Assembly (NCBI GenBank): GCA_029641185.1 | Contig: JAPWGK010000001.1 | Span: 880,501 to 944,500, forward strand | Source of the DNA: Pseudofabraea citricarpa | Lineage: Eukaryota; Ascomycota; Leotiomycetes; Helotiales; Dermateaceae | DNA: 64,000 nt | Direction: 5' to 3' | Shown: piece by piece, positions 38,909-50,691 of the stretch | How the letters are laid out: every line of letters starts with the position of its first letter | How positions within the stretch are numbered: position 1 is the first letter of the stretch | Position numbers and translations under genes: made by a program | Notes under the pieces: model-generated | Seen by the model: the letters and a program-made list of their open reading frames with translations, nothing else | What the model was told of the DNA's origin: nothing | Databases searched by the model: none

Positions 38909-40435
38909 TCACTGTAGGGGCTCCGAAGAACTCGAAAGTCTATTCAGATGGAGGTAGACATCCGTTCCATATCTATGCAAAAAGAAAAAAATTAGTCTTG
39001 CAATTCAGCTTTTCAAATCTCAAAACTTACCCTTCCATACTGATCAACTTCAAGTCGCCTCCAAAATACCGTGCATATAATCTTGAAATGGGCAATCCGT
39101 ACCCAAATCCAGCCATGGGTGCCTTGAAATCACTCTTGTCAAAATCCGGATCCAGACTTGGTGTTGTGTCAACGGTCGTATACATGTAAGTCCAGACGAG
39201 TGGAATGGCACTTCGTGGAATTCCACCACCCTCATCTGAGATTTTGATGGTAATATCTTCTTTTCCTTCGGCAACAACTACTTTCGTGACGGGGAAATCT
39301 TCCTTGTCTTGTCCGTGGGTCTCGACAACAGCTCGGAGGGAGTTCTTCAAGGTTTCGAATAGCATGTGCGAAAGATGTCCTGGTACGTACATGAAATGCA
39401 AATTAGGAGGGCATACAAGCTGGATCTTTGGAGCGTCGAATAGACCGTAGTGATCCTCGCAAACAAAGCGAGCATTTTCAATGGCTTCCTCAGCAAGTTC
39501 CTTGACATTTGTCTTAGTGCAGATGATTCCAACATAAGCGGGGTCTTTGCTGTGACTTTGATCAGTCAGAGCAATATGCTGCCCGATAAGCATTCGTATG
39601 CCTATTCTGGACATGTAAAAGCGATCAAGGAAGGACTGGATATTATGATCAATCTGCATGCGCTGCCGTTTCCGCTTATATTCCAGAATTCCCTGTGCTA
39701 CAGTTGTTACAACACTGTCGTGCCGCCTTTTGATATGATTTAGGGTTTGTGCAAATCGCTGGTTGTAGTCGTATAACTCAGGAGGCCAGTCAGTACTGTC
39801 CTCTACAGTTGCAAAGTATCTTCTCGCGGCTCCTTTCTTCGATTCTCCGTTCCCATTCCCATTGCCATTGCCGTTCTGCTGCCATGGTGACGAGCTATAT
39901 TGGCCCCGCTGTACACTTGGGTTATGTGTAGCTTCAGCCAAAATCTTGGAGTGTTTGCCATGTGCATGTTTGGATGGCCGCATCAATCGATCCCGGACGT
40001 CCGAAGATAATTGTGGCCGTGGGAGGGTGGTGATTTCCTTTTTTTCACATGTAAATAAGTCGCCCTCACCAAAGGGTTGAGGGTCTGAAAGAAATTACCT
40101 CAAATGACTGGGCATACCACTCCTGGACTTTTTTAATAGATGGCATATCATTGAGGCCATCTGGTAATTCCCCGAGTTCTTGAACTCGATGTGCAAGTCG
40201 AATGGGTAGTTCTTCCGAGAGGAATTGGGAGGCGCGGAAGAGAGTTCCTATGAATCACCAACACGTTAGGAACAGTTCAAAGCCAACCACAACTCCAGCA
40301 CAATAGTTCTCTTGACATACCAGTAGATGGCCGCTCTCCAAATTGAACCATCTGCCTCAAACTCACGCCAGTAGCAGGAAAGGCGGAGTAGTGCTTGATG
40401 GTTTCCATCAACATCTCTGATTTCTTCCACGACAT
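38909..40435 (-). CDS. Mitochondrial pyruvate dehydrogenase kinase (PDK/BCKDK family)
   Basis: Protein kinase of the GHKL type that phosphorylates the E1-alpha subunit of pyruvate (or branched-chain 2-oxoacid) dehydrogenase and switches it off. Four exons in coding order (40321-40435, 40099-40247, 39031-40037, 38909-38972) give 444 residues. The helical N-domain holds SLRQMVQFGERP and VQEWYAQSFEEI. The KRRHDSVVTTVAQG helix follows. In the ATP domain the N-box is LKNSLRAVVE, G1 is DEGGGIP and G2 is GFGYGLP. An Asn-Gly dipeptide run interrupts residues near 135-150, a position where fungal PDKs vary. No clear mitochondrial presequence is visible at MSWKKSEMLMETIKHYS, though that helix is amphipathic. 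The C-terminus is short. Pyruvate and branched-chain kinases are hard to tell apart by eye. Confidence 0.9.
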
Positions 40436-42138
40436 GATGCGATTCTTGCCTGCCACTCCGGCATATGGTTCAGGAGAAGAAGGGAGCCTTTTCTACCAGT
40501 CTTGGAGACGTAAATAGATGGATTCGACCATGCACCGCGGCTGGGAAAGTTATAGGGAGGGAATCGATAGCCTTGAAGTTCGGCTCTCGAAGCTATGACG
40601 ACAAACCAATGGCAGACGGCGCCGAGGCTTAAATGTGGATGAGTGAAGCGTGAACGTGCAATTGGGAACAGATTGGCACGTTTGAAGACGGTCTGAGGTG
40701 ACAATCCGACCTGGCCGGTGGGAATTGGGTAGCAAGATGGCGAAGGTGGTGAAGATGGGAGATGGGAGATGGGAGATGGGAGACGGGAGGGGGGCACACG
40801 ACCTCTTGGGGCTAGAGGTTGATCTGGGACTCGGAGTCAGAGGAGGGAGGTGGAGGTATGGATGTTACAGTACTGAGTGAGTGCTAAAGTACTGTGTGCT
40901 AAGGTGCTAAGCCGGCACGACAGGGGAGCAGTTCGGCAGACTCCCCTTCAACCGAACCTGTACACTGCACTGCTGCTCTCTTATTTTTCTCGCTGCCCGC
41001 TACAGTACCATCCCATCGAAACATACCCCGCGCCCGCGCCCGCGCTCCCTGAAGCTTTTTGCTGCTCATCAATTGGCCTTGTGTTCAAACCTTGGTGGGC
41101 CCTGGGAAAACAGGCGATGCTTCACTCGCAATCCAAAACATCGAACCACTCGAATGCTGCTTCTGTTCATCTCTCTGTCTTGCTCTGTCTCCCACGCTCC
41201 GAGCGATCGAATCTCCCACGGCTTCTGATCGCCTGCCTAGGCTTACCCGTACGCAGATCTGGAAAACGCCCCTCGGAAGCCATTTGCCTCGGTATCAAAG
41301 CTGGGGAAATAACAGGTCGGGTCATCTCGGGAATCTTCGCAGAACATCTCAGGAGCAGACGCGTATGGTGGTTTGGCTGGCAGAGCAGAGCAATTCTTCC
41401 TGGAGAGCCTGGAGAGCCTGCAGCTTGACTCGAAACATAATCCACCTATGAGCACTTTTATTGTGCAGCAAAGAGTGGATGCAGCTGCATCTCTGCCCTT
41501 ACCGCTCATTCAGCACGAGCAACGCCGTGTAGCAATCTCGATTCGTGCAGCCTTGGGTAAGTCTTATATCATACTATAATATTGGCAAGACAATGGTCTA
41601 GAACAAGAGATGGCAGTGGAACCATCGAAGATACCCAGCCAGTTTATTAATAACCAAGACGAAGCTCATCTCATCTCGGCTTGGCATAGTTTCTGAGCTG
41701 ACATGAAGATATAAGCATGGCTTTTCCTTTGCGTCTTTATGTCCTTTGGGGTAGGTAGAGATACCAATTAGGAGCATATCAATTAAAGAAGAAGTCAGTC
41801 GATTGATCATACCTACAAAGAATGTCGTTTTCAATACTCTTTAGGTAACAAGCATGCTTTAGTTACTATGCTTTCAAGTGCTACTACTTCGAGACTCGGT
41901 TGGATTTTTCAATCTTCTGGGCTTTTATATTTCTGAAGTACTATCTAGCAACAAGGCAATTGCCAAATTAGAAACAGGGTAGTCGAGTTCTCTACTGCAA
42001 GCTCATCTGGTCTGCACTTGCCTCATGCCCAAAAACATTGTCACTGCTTCTCTCTCTTTCTTTCTTTTCCAATAGAAGAATAGAAAAATCTATTCCCAAA
42101 TCTCCCCGAAAACAAGAGAACCCCAAAGGCCAAACGGC
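40436..42138. other. Divergent intergenic region
   Basis: Between the PDK gene (-) and the type II membrane protein gene (+). The longest frame, 40877-41428 (183 codons), is Ser/Leu/Arg-rich without a domain and overlaps open frames on the other strand, so it is not called. GGGAGATGG repeats lie at 40757-40790 and GTACAGT-type motifs near 40868 and 41003. Confidence 0.5.
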
Positions 42139-43681
42139 ATGGACAACCTCCCACTCAGAATACGAGCATGGAGGCCGATGAATCTCAATCGCTTACAAGA
42201 CCTTCTTCACCACCTGAACCTTTATACACCCTTTAAGTTCATACGGGCTGCTTCTCTACCCATAGCACTTCTATATCTGACATACCTCCTTCTCCTCTCT
42301 CAATTCCACCAAATCATACCGAGCGCCACAAGTCCCTCCAGTTCCCAGAGGAGTTGGAGAACCATAACCATTACAGCACCGAACAGCCATGCTACCGAAG
42401 TTTTCGGAATCCCTCCACCGAGTGACAAGTAAGAAGGCAGTTCCTTTCTTTTTCACTTTCTCTCTTCTCTCTATATATTTCCTGCAGGATTTGCTGTAGG
42501 GAGAGGTACAGTTAACTCATACATGCACAACAGTCTGCTTCGAGGACGAAAGTGCAACATCTCACTAGGAGACATGTACCTCGTTCCCCTATCTGAACGG
42601 CCACCATTTTGCAAGAACCGTATCGCGCTGCTCAACGCACTTAGTAACGGGCGACGAGTCGAAAACGCACCAGGAGCACATGCTCCCTACATAGGAGAAG
42701 GTAAGTAAGCAAATGTGCTCTGGCAATAATCCTTCCTCCACCCCCACCTCTACCTTCACCTCTCGCTATTTCAAACTGACGCATACTCCTCGAAAAATCA
42801 AAGGCTGCACATACCGCTGGTTCCCCAGCTTCACAATCTGCTATATCCTCGAGCGCTTCCAGAGCGTCACATTCATCGGCCATCTCCAGAGCAGCGCCAG
42901 TTCAGCAGCTTACACAGCGCTCAACATCCTGCTGCACGAGAACCCCGGATCCGGCGGTCTTGTCACGAGCGAGAGAGGCGACCAGGCGAAAGCGGAAGAC
43001 TGCCGATGCGATGCACAGTTCACGAATGGAGATTGTGCTCGGTACCGCATCAGGGCGTCGTCGCAACTCGAGAAGCACGCAGAGGATCGCTGTAGCCGCA
43101 AGTCAATTTTCTTTTCTCTCTCCCTGTCATTGACCTGACCTAATTCAATCCAAGCTGTCGTACATTATACTATACTTTATATAGGCGACTAACAATGAGA
43201 TAACCCAGATATCGAACATCTCCTCATCCCCACAACCTCGTCGCTAAATCCTCCAACTCTAGAACAAGTCTCCCTCTTTAAAGGCCAGACCTATGACCGC
43301 CCGCATCCATGGCAGCCCAGTCCCGTCATCATCTCTTTATCCCCCCCATCAGCAACATCAGCATCCTCAGAATCTGACATTGAGCAAGAACTCACGCAGT
43401 GGCTGACGCTCGCTTCGGGAGCCGAGAGGAACATCCCCTTTCTCGTCCTGGGGCCCATGTATAGTTCGCGAGACGCAGAGGCTGGGAGAGAGCAGGTCGA
43501 CAAGATCAAGCGGGTGATTGAGCGACAGAAGAAGAACATCGAGTTCTTGGACCTCTGGAATCTGAATCTGGATCTGGATCTGCATGCCGAGGAAAGAGGA
43601 GGGTTGGGTTATGGTTTAGATGTAGCCCTCGTGCAGGCCATGATGGTGATAAATTGGCTGGCCATGCTGGAAACCTCCTGA
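42139..43681 (+). CDS. Conserved fungal type II membrane protein of unknown function
   Basis: I do not recognise a characterised function. Four exons (42139-42428, 42534-42700, 42804-43097, 43209-43681) give 407 residues. An N-terminal hydrophobic helix (about residues 36-55, SLPIALLYLTYLLLL) suggests a type II membrane or secreted protein. Conserved-looking blocks in the lumenal part are ISLGDMYLVPLSERPPFC, GCTYRWFPSFTICYILERF, CRCDAQFTNGDC and a C-terminal VALVQAMMVINWLAMLE. The layout recalls fungal families near the PC-esterase/SGNH-like group, but the usual GDS serine block is not seen (IGHLQSS stands at that place), so catalysis is doubtful. The third intron uses a GC donor (GCAAGT). 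It ends only 145 bp from the convergent lyase gene. Confidence 0.72.
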
Positions 43682-43826
43682 GCTAGTAGAAGCAAGCCCG
43701 GAAAGAAAGAGAGAGAGAAAGGGGGAACCTGCAGTGTTTAACAGGATGCTCAGATAGATAGAAATAAATAAATAATTGTTCGTATGCCATTCGCTCTAGC
43801 GCGGAGTCTAATAAAACAGTGGAAGC

Positions 43827-45643
43827 CTATGCTTTGTACAATGTATCTAAGAAGCCGCCAGCCAACTCGACCACGACACTCTTGTTCGGTAAACTGCCAG
43901 CAACTCCATACAATGCTGCGCTATCACCGACACTCTTCCCTTTAGCACCCTTGCCCTCGACGATTCGGACCCTCTCCTTCTCCTTCTCTCCCTCTACCAC
44001 AGCCTCTAGATCCGCGATGAGTTTTTCCCACACCTTCGTGATCGGCAGAGTAACCGCTACGTGGATAGCGGGTGGGGTCTGGAGCGAATTCAGATGCCAG
44101 CCTTTAGCCGACATGGCATCTGCGATATCATAGATGTCCAGCGTCTTGGACGAGAAGGCTACGACCGACACAAGTGGATGACCCAGAATGTACAGGTCGG
44201 AAGACAGACCTGGGTTCTCATTGATAGCAGTGATGACATTCTTTGCAGCACCCACAATCGAGTGGCATGCACTGATGTAGCCTGCTTCGCCAGTAGCCAT
44301 CAGACTTGCCCAGCACCCGGCGATCAAAGCGCCAGGTCGTGATCCCGCTATAGATGGAGAGGCGTACACGCCACCAGACCAATCAGGCGAGATAAAGTAC
44401 TGATATGTTCTTAGTGCGGCAGTGCGATATAGCACCGTGGAGTTGCCTTTAGGTGCGAACCCGTACTTGTGCGTATCGCACGAGATACTCGTTACGCCCT
44501 TCAAGCGGAAATCGAAGAGCTCTGTCTCATACCCGGCCTTTTCAAGGAACGGAACCAAAAAGGACCCGAGGCAGCAGTCGACGTGCAGTGGGATCTTGCG
44601 CTTCACGGCCAGTTTTGAAAGACTGCTGATGTCGTCAATGATTCCGTGAGGGAAGTTGGGCGCGGATCCAACGAGCAAGACCGTGTTGCTATTTATCAAT
44701 CGCGAAACGCTGGGGACATGGACTTGATATGCGGGTGCAGGGCAAGCCACCAAGTGGACCTTGATACCGAAGTAAGATCCTGCTTTGCGGAACGCTGTGT
44801 GTGCAGTTTCTGGGAGAATCCTGTGATGTAAAATTAGTTACAAGCGTTTATCCGGTCGCTTTGCAGCACTCACATCTCTGGCTCAGTGACACCACGTTCG
44901 GCGTAGGCCTTCTGTCTAGCACTTAGACACGCCATGAGAATTGATTCAGTTCCTCCACTGGTAGTCACACCCGCACCGCCAGATGGCGCATTGAACATAG
45001 CCAGAACCATAGCCACGACCTCGGCCTCCATCTTGCGGACGCCAGGGAATACATCAGGATGAATGGGATTGGCGACAGTGAACTTCCCAAACGCCTCAGT
45101 CTGCAACTTGATCAAGCCCGATTCTCCAGAGTATACAGCACCCGACACATATCCATCCTCCCAACGGGTATGATCCATATTGGCCAGCGTCTCCAGCTCT
45201 TTCAGAACCGTCTCGTCCGACCATCCCTCTTTCGGCAGATTTAGATGTCGAATCACACCCGGACCAGAGGGAACCAATTTGGTTTGCAGCTTGGTAATGG
45301 CCTCGGTGACCTGTTTCTGCACCTGCGATCGCACGCCTGGTGCGCGGAGGAACAGGCCATATAGGTTCCGCCGGATAGCGATATATGCGTCGAGGAAAGT
45401 ACCGAAGAGACCTCGGCCCTTGAGCTTAAGCAATACCTTCTTGGTCCATCGTAGTATGAAGAGGGTGAATATGATATTACGGAGGCTGCAGTTACGTCAG
45501 TCCTGGCGCGAGGCAGTCAATGCGACAAGGTCATCGTGGACTTACATGTCAATATTCAGAGCCAGCAATTGACTGCTGGATCCGCCTTTCTTCACCGTGA
45601 AGCTATTGCGCAAGCTTACCGGCATGCGCGAGGAACCTGGCAT
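43827..45643 (-). CDS. DPL1: Sphingosine-1-phosphate lyase
   Basis: PLP-dependent lyase of the ER membrane that cleaves phosphorylated long-chain bases into phosphoethanolamine and a fatty aldehyde, the exit step of sphingolipid breakdown. Three exons in coding order (45546-45643, 44874-45485, 43827-44820) give 567 residues, normal for the family. A short lumenal N-terminus and one transmembrane helix (LRNIIFTLFILRW) come first. Then follow HLNLPKEGW, VSGAVYSG, TSGGTESILMA for cofactor phosphate binding, HVDCCLGSF, and the PLP-binding Lys355 in DTHKYGFAPKG. The start at 45643 is chosen as the first in-frame ATG; 45625 is an alternative six codons later. All key residues are kept. Confidence 0.95.
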
Positions 45644-46481
45644 ATTTGGCAATTGTATTGGGGATGTCTCTAATTCCCAAAAGGCGGGCTCCTGGTCGTT
45701 GCTGAGGCCTCGGGGTTATGTAGTTGTTGTCGGCTCAATCATGGGTCGAATGTTCGGCCGCGTTTGCGAGCTGGTCTGTCACATGTTGGAGGCAACATCC
45801 AAATGTGGGAATGCATTTTTATGCGGTGTCTTCGAACGGTTCATAGCCCGAACTACCTTGGAAAACAAACCAATTATCCAGACTGTAAGCTTTGATCTGC
45901 CGAATCCAATCTTTATCGAATGCCAGATATGTACGGGCAAACCAGAGCCAAAGATTTCATGGTAAGGCTGTGATAAGTGGCGGCGGCAATCAAAACCCTT
46001 CGTTTTTGTTTTCAACGGTATATTTATTATTATCTTCATAGCAAGTACCCTAGATTCCCGCCTGCCTGGGTCCCCCAACCACCGACAAGCAACGCTTCGC
46101 TCAGGTCTTTTCCATGTTGCACTCTACCCAGATATAGTAGCTATATGTTATAATGGGTCCAGCATATCAGATTGCTGAGCCAGAGAAAGAAGCGAAAACA
46201 GTACCGTGACTGTGTACAGGGTATGGTAGAAATAATGTACAGGAGAGCAACAAAAGAAGACTTGCTTCGTCCATGAATAACAACAAGCCTCTGCTCCGAA
46301 GAATACCTATGGCAGATGCCCTATGCAAAACTATACACGTATCTTCATGCTTTCTACTCGTTTTACGCCTCGTAACTCCGTTATTGCTAGTCGTAGATCG
46401 TTGGGCGTGCAGCTTCCAAGCTACATTCGGGCCCCTTTTTGTTATATTGTAAGGAAGAATCGAAGAGGTTCCGAGAGCTCA
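45644..46481. other. Intergenic region
   Basis: Promoter of the S1P lyase gene and 3' region of the mannosyltransferase gene, both on the minus strand. Open frames on both strands show no recognisable protein. Confidence 0.5.
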
Positions 46482-47546
46482 TCATCGTCGGGCATTGAAA
46501 ATGGTTTTCCACTGCTTCGAAAATGGTTCTGCCTCGGCTGTACAATCACGATTGGCATCCTTCTCACAACCTGCAAACCGAACAACGAAATCACCATCCT
46601 TGTATGTCCCTTGCTCTCCAGTCCCCTCGCGGCCTACATGGTAGGAATTCATTATCTTTTGCGGTACAAGAGCGAGTCTTGATAGAATAGTTGGGTGCCA
46701 TTGAACAATGTGTTCCTGCAAAGTAATCAGTAATCATCTCCTAAAGCGATGCAATAAGCTTACTAGTGCGTGGGTATCTGCTTTCTGGAAATTGTAAGAG
46801 CGATACAGAGGATCAAACCAGGTATCTAGGAAGAACTTGGCCCACTCTCCATTTCTAACGATGAAGCTCCCTTGAGCCAACCCTTCATTGTCTTGTGTGA
46901 GAACCAAATCCACTTGATCGCCCTCCAGGAAGGAGAAAGTCTTGATAACGCTGTCCGGAGGCACGATTGGTTGGTCTTTGACCAAGAGGCTCTCTAGGCG
47001 ATTCTTATCCATTATATGCTCATCAATGGTAAGATCGGGATTCATGACGAAGGAGTGTTGGTCCAGAAACCACATGTATTTGCTGTAGGGGTATTTGGCC
47101 ATCGCATGTCGAACTGCTGGAACCTTGGCCCATGAGCTCGGTGCTCCGTTCAGATCATAATCTGTTTTCTCAGGAAAGAAGGTGGTATAACCTGTGAGAT
47201 GTCGTTAGCTGCTGCCCCCTAAACGTATTTCTATATAAATACTTGGGGACTGCTTACCATGCTTCCTAGCGTACTCGATTCTGTTTTCCTTTACATTGGT
47301 GACATACTCCTTGCCATACTTCACCGAGTCGATCACGGTGACAATGACCACAGGGGGTGTCCCCGAGGGTACCCCATCCCCTCCACCGAATATGCGCGAA
47401 AACAGGAAGACAACAGCGGTGAAAATCAAGGCGCCGATGGCGACTGTCTGTAAGCGCCTTCTGCGGATCATTGGCATTCGTGGAAATCGTGAGGGCGCAT
47501 AGGGAGGGGGATTCGAGGTCTTCCTTGATGGGAGAGCTAAGTGCAT
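46482..47546 (-). CDS. Mnn10/Mnn11-type alpha-1,6-mannosyltransferase (GT34)
   Basis: Golgi glycosyltransferase of the GMA12/MNN10 family (GT34), extending the alpha-1,6-mannan backbone of N-glycans as part of a mannan polymerase complex. Three exons in coding order (47258-47546, 46764-47191, 46482-46715) give 316 residues. A cytosolic Arg-rich tail (IRRRRLQ) precedes a signal-anchor helix at about residues 32-50. The catalytic domain includes VIVTVIDSVKYGKEYV and MWFLDQHSFVMNP, where DQH at 140-142 stands for the DxD metal site. It continues with GSFIVRNGEWAKFFLDTWFD and ends in EHIVQWHPTIL and GDFVVRFAGC. Somewhat short at the N-terminus, but complete. MNN11 is the closer impression, but paralogues cannot be separated by eye. 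Confidence 0.88.
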
Positions 47547-48512
47547 GTCTGGAAGAGGGTTGACGGTCCTAGACCATCCACCAAGTCAATTTAGAGCACA
47601 AACTCGGTCGGGACCCTTTTGCGCGATCGCCCAATTCCTTCTCTGTCGAAAATTGTGGCCTCAACTCGTGGGCAAAACAGCTACAACGACGATAGTTGTC
47701 CTCTTTCGTATTATGCCTTGGCGCGCCGCGTCGAAAGATACAGTTCTCAGAACAACGAAGGACAGAGTCGTGCAAGTGTGTACAGAAGGAATGAAAGGCT
47801 GGAAGACCACAAAGACCTCTGGCGATGCTGAGACGGTGGGCAGAGATAACTGTACCACGTTGAAGCGGGAAATGAGGAATCTCCAAATTTCGAGTAGTCA
47901 ACGAGGATGGGCTTCTTAGCGGCTCGCGTCTGCGCAGCCGAAATGGCCCCTGGCTGATACGGTCGATAACGAATAAGGCCTGGCCAGCCAATGATCTCCT
48001 GTCTTGCTCTGCACTCATACAGTACATGCTGCATCTCCTGGAATCTGGGCCGATGCTGTTGTTTACAGACGGCTGTCCTCCATTCCTGCATCATCTGGCA
48101 ACTGATGTTTTACCCTTATCTGCCCAATCTAAGTATGCTTCCAAATCATTTCTAGACTCAGCCCAATGCAGCAATCAACCTAACCCTGCTAGCCAGAGTC
48201 ATCCCTGCCCACGGCTGGGGCGCCCGCCATAGTTCTAACGCTCGGAACCAGCCAGTTTTGTGTGACGGTTGTTTGTTTGACGTACCAAGGCCACAGGACG
48301 AGGAAAACGTCTTTGAAGCCTTACCAATAAACACCAACACACCTCATACATTCATGGCATCACTGAGGTTTTGAAGAAAAAACTTTTATTAAGCTACTAT
48401 GTGTCTAAAAGACTGATATATCAAGGGAAATTCGGGTATTGGCTTCCCCACGAAGCAAGAACGCCAGCCAAGCCGACCACATCACACCTCTCAATTACAC
48501 CTCTACGAGCAA
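47547..48512. other. Intergenic region
   Basis: Promoter of the mannosyltransferase gene and 3' region of the second MFS gene. No supported gene. The frames seen at 47569-48027 and 47747-48094 on the minus strand have no recognisable domain. Confidence 0.5.
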
Positions 48513-50691
48513 TCAAACTCTCTTTGATTTATCTGCTGTATTCTCTCCGGAAAACGTCGAAGAGTGGTACTGAACATCGTCTGTATCATACAAACGTTCT
48601 GGCTGAACATCTTGTCGGAGGATGTATCTTCTGAGGAAGTAGAGTGGTTGTCTAGCACCATAAGCGGCATGACGACGGGTTGGCACACCGAATACTTGGT
48701 CCAGTTCTTCAAGAGTCTTGCCTTTCGTCTCAGGGACGAAGAAAAGAACGCCCAGGAATCCGATGATATTCCAGCAAGCGTACCAGGAGAAAGCTCCTTG
48801 GGGTTTGAAGGCCTGCAGGAGTGAGGGCCAGGTAACAGCCAGAACGAAGTTGAAGAACCATGTCGTAGCTGTCGCCAACGACATACCTTGGGCACGAATA
48901 TATAGCGGGTAAGCTTCTGCGGAATAGGTAAACGGCACGGGTCCTTCTCCCGGGGAGTAAACAATTCCGAAGAGGTAGATACCAAGTGCGATGCATACGA
49001 TGTGAGCAGTTCCCTCAGGGATCCAGAAACTGAAGCCAGTAAAGAAGAGGCACAGAGACATAAGGGGGAACGTTGTCAACAAAAGATTGCGTCGACCAAA
49101 AGTATCGATCGTATAAACCGCGGGGATGGCAAAGAGAAAGTTGATGAGGCCTGAAGTGGTATTCTAGTTAGGAACTTTCATATCTTCATCAATATTAGGA
49201 GGGTATAATCACCAAAACCAAGAGATGCTGTCAAAGCACTAGATTCGGAAAGACCACCATCAAGGAAAATCTCCGACGAGTAATAAGCGATGACATTAAC
49301 ACCACAGAACTTGAAGTCATATTAGCACCATCCCTAACATTCAGAGCGATCAACTCACTTGTTGCATGAACATGACAATCTCGGAGGCTTGCATCGCGCG
49401 GCGGTTTCGAGGAACCGTGAACATCTCCTTAACCTTATTCTGGCCAAGAAGCATACTTTCCTTTTCGGCTTCAAGGAGAGTGTGCATGTAGAAGATGTCA
49501 CGAGCAGCTTGGACTTTGTTGTATCGTAACTTGGTCATGGCGTGGTAAGCCTTTTGATGTCTGTTCTTGCTCATGTACCATCGGGGTGACTCGGGACAGA
49601 GGAAGACGAAAAAGAAGACAATCAAAGCAGGAAACGCAGCAGATCCCATCATCAAGCGCCAGTTAAGGCCAGTGATACCAGATTGATCGGGGACATTATA
49701 GAATGCTAGATCTGCTGCATATCCAACCATAATTCCAAAAGCACTAGGCCTTGTCAGCGGCATTTCCAAACAAGAACAATGGTGTTCACTTACGTCCACA
49801 TCTGCCATTGCATTACCAAAGCACCTCTAATCTGTGGTGGGGCACACTCAGCGGCATATATCTTGAAGATGGTTAGCACAGTACAAGTTGGCCTTTTCAT
49901 AATGATAACTTACCGGCACAGTAGCGGATTTAGGACCAATACCGAAGCCTAGAGCAAAACGAGCGATAAACATATGCCACCATGTGTTCGTGAAAGCTTG
50001 CCAAAGGCAAGCCGCGGCAGAAAAGAAACAGGTCAAGCAGATAGTGCCACGTCTACCAAACCAGTTATTAAAAGGAATCGTAAGCCAGCATCCGATAAAT
50101 GCACAGCAGAGATATGGTGCCGAGTTCGTCAAGCCAAGCAACCACGAGTGGCGGCTATTATCCTTTTCGCCAATGCCGAACTGCCTGGAGTAGAAAATCT
50201 GGGCTCCATTAACCACCGTCTCGTCTATATAGCTGGTTAACATGGCATTCCTCTTGTCAAAAGATTGTTGAATTCTCACCCATTCCTTGCACCGCTGCGC
50301 AGGTAGAGCAGAGAACGATGACGAGATATAACAAACGTGGTTGCGACCATTTGTGTGAGATCTCTCGTTCTAAGGTGGCAGTCTCCTCTACGGTAAGGCC
50401 GTCAACCTCGGCGTATCTGTTTGGATCTTGTGCAAGAATTGCACCAAGACGAAAGGCACGAATATCTTCTTCGTCACCAACGGCATGCTGCCTCACAAAG
50501 TCCTCGCCTTTCCGTGATAGTTCCGAGTGAGACAAGCCAGCCAACGGGTTTGCAATCTTGGCGTTCAGGTTATGTCGAAGTTGGTCGGCAGTCATGCTGT
50601 CCTTCCCCCCGGGATAGGAACGGTTCTCAATTCGAGTGTTCTCGCTCTCTCCGCTTACTCTGCCATCGCTAATTTTCTCGTTGTCCGCCAT
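48513..50691 (-). CDS. MFS sugar porter family transporter
   Basis: Second sugar porter, expected at the plasma membrane. The start at 50691 begins a hydrophilic N-terminal region of about 130 residues (MADNEKISDGRVSGESEN). Twelve helices follow. Signatures: a GMDETVVNGAQIFY loop after helix 1, NNWFGRRGT between helices 2 and 3, PESPRWYMSKNR after helix 6, the CGVNVIAYYSSEIF helix 7, DTFGRRN, GEGPVPFTYSAEAYP in helix 10, and PETKGKTLEELDQVFGVP at the end. Several short introns interrupt it, for example near 50228-50281. The long N-terminus and the DETVVNGAQ loop match a fungal subgroup related to polyol/inositol transporters; substrate unproven. It is clearly distinct from the other transporter in this window. 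Confidence 0.87.

Noticed and set aside
40099..40247. Apparent one-base frameshift in the second exon of the PDK gene
   Set aside because: On recounting the T run near 40130 (six T), the exon is 149 nt and the frame is continuous.
40877..41428. 183-codon open frame between the PDK gene and the type II membrane protein
   Set aside because: Ser/Arg/Leu-rich without a domain; several other frames on both strands are open over the same bases.
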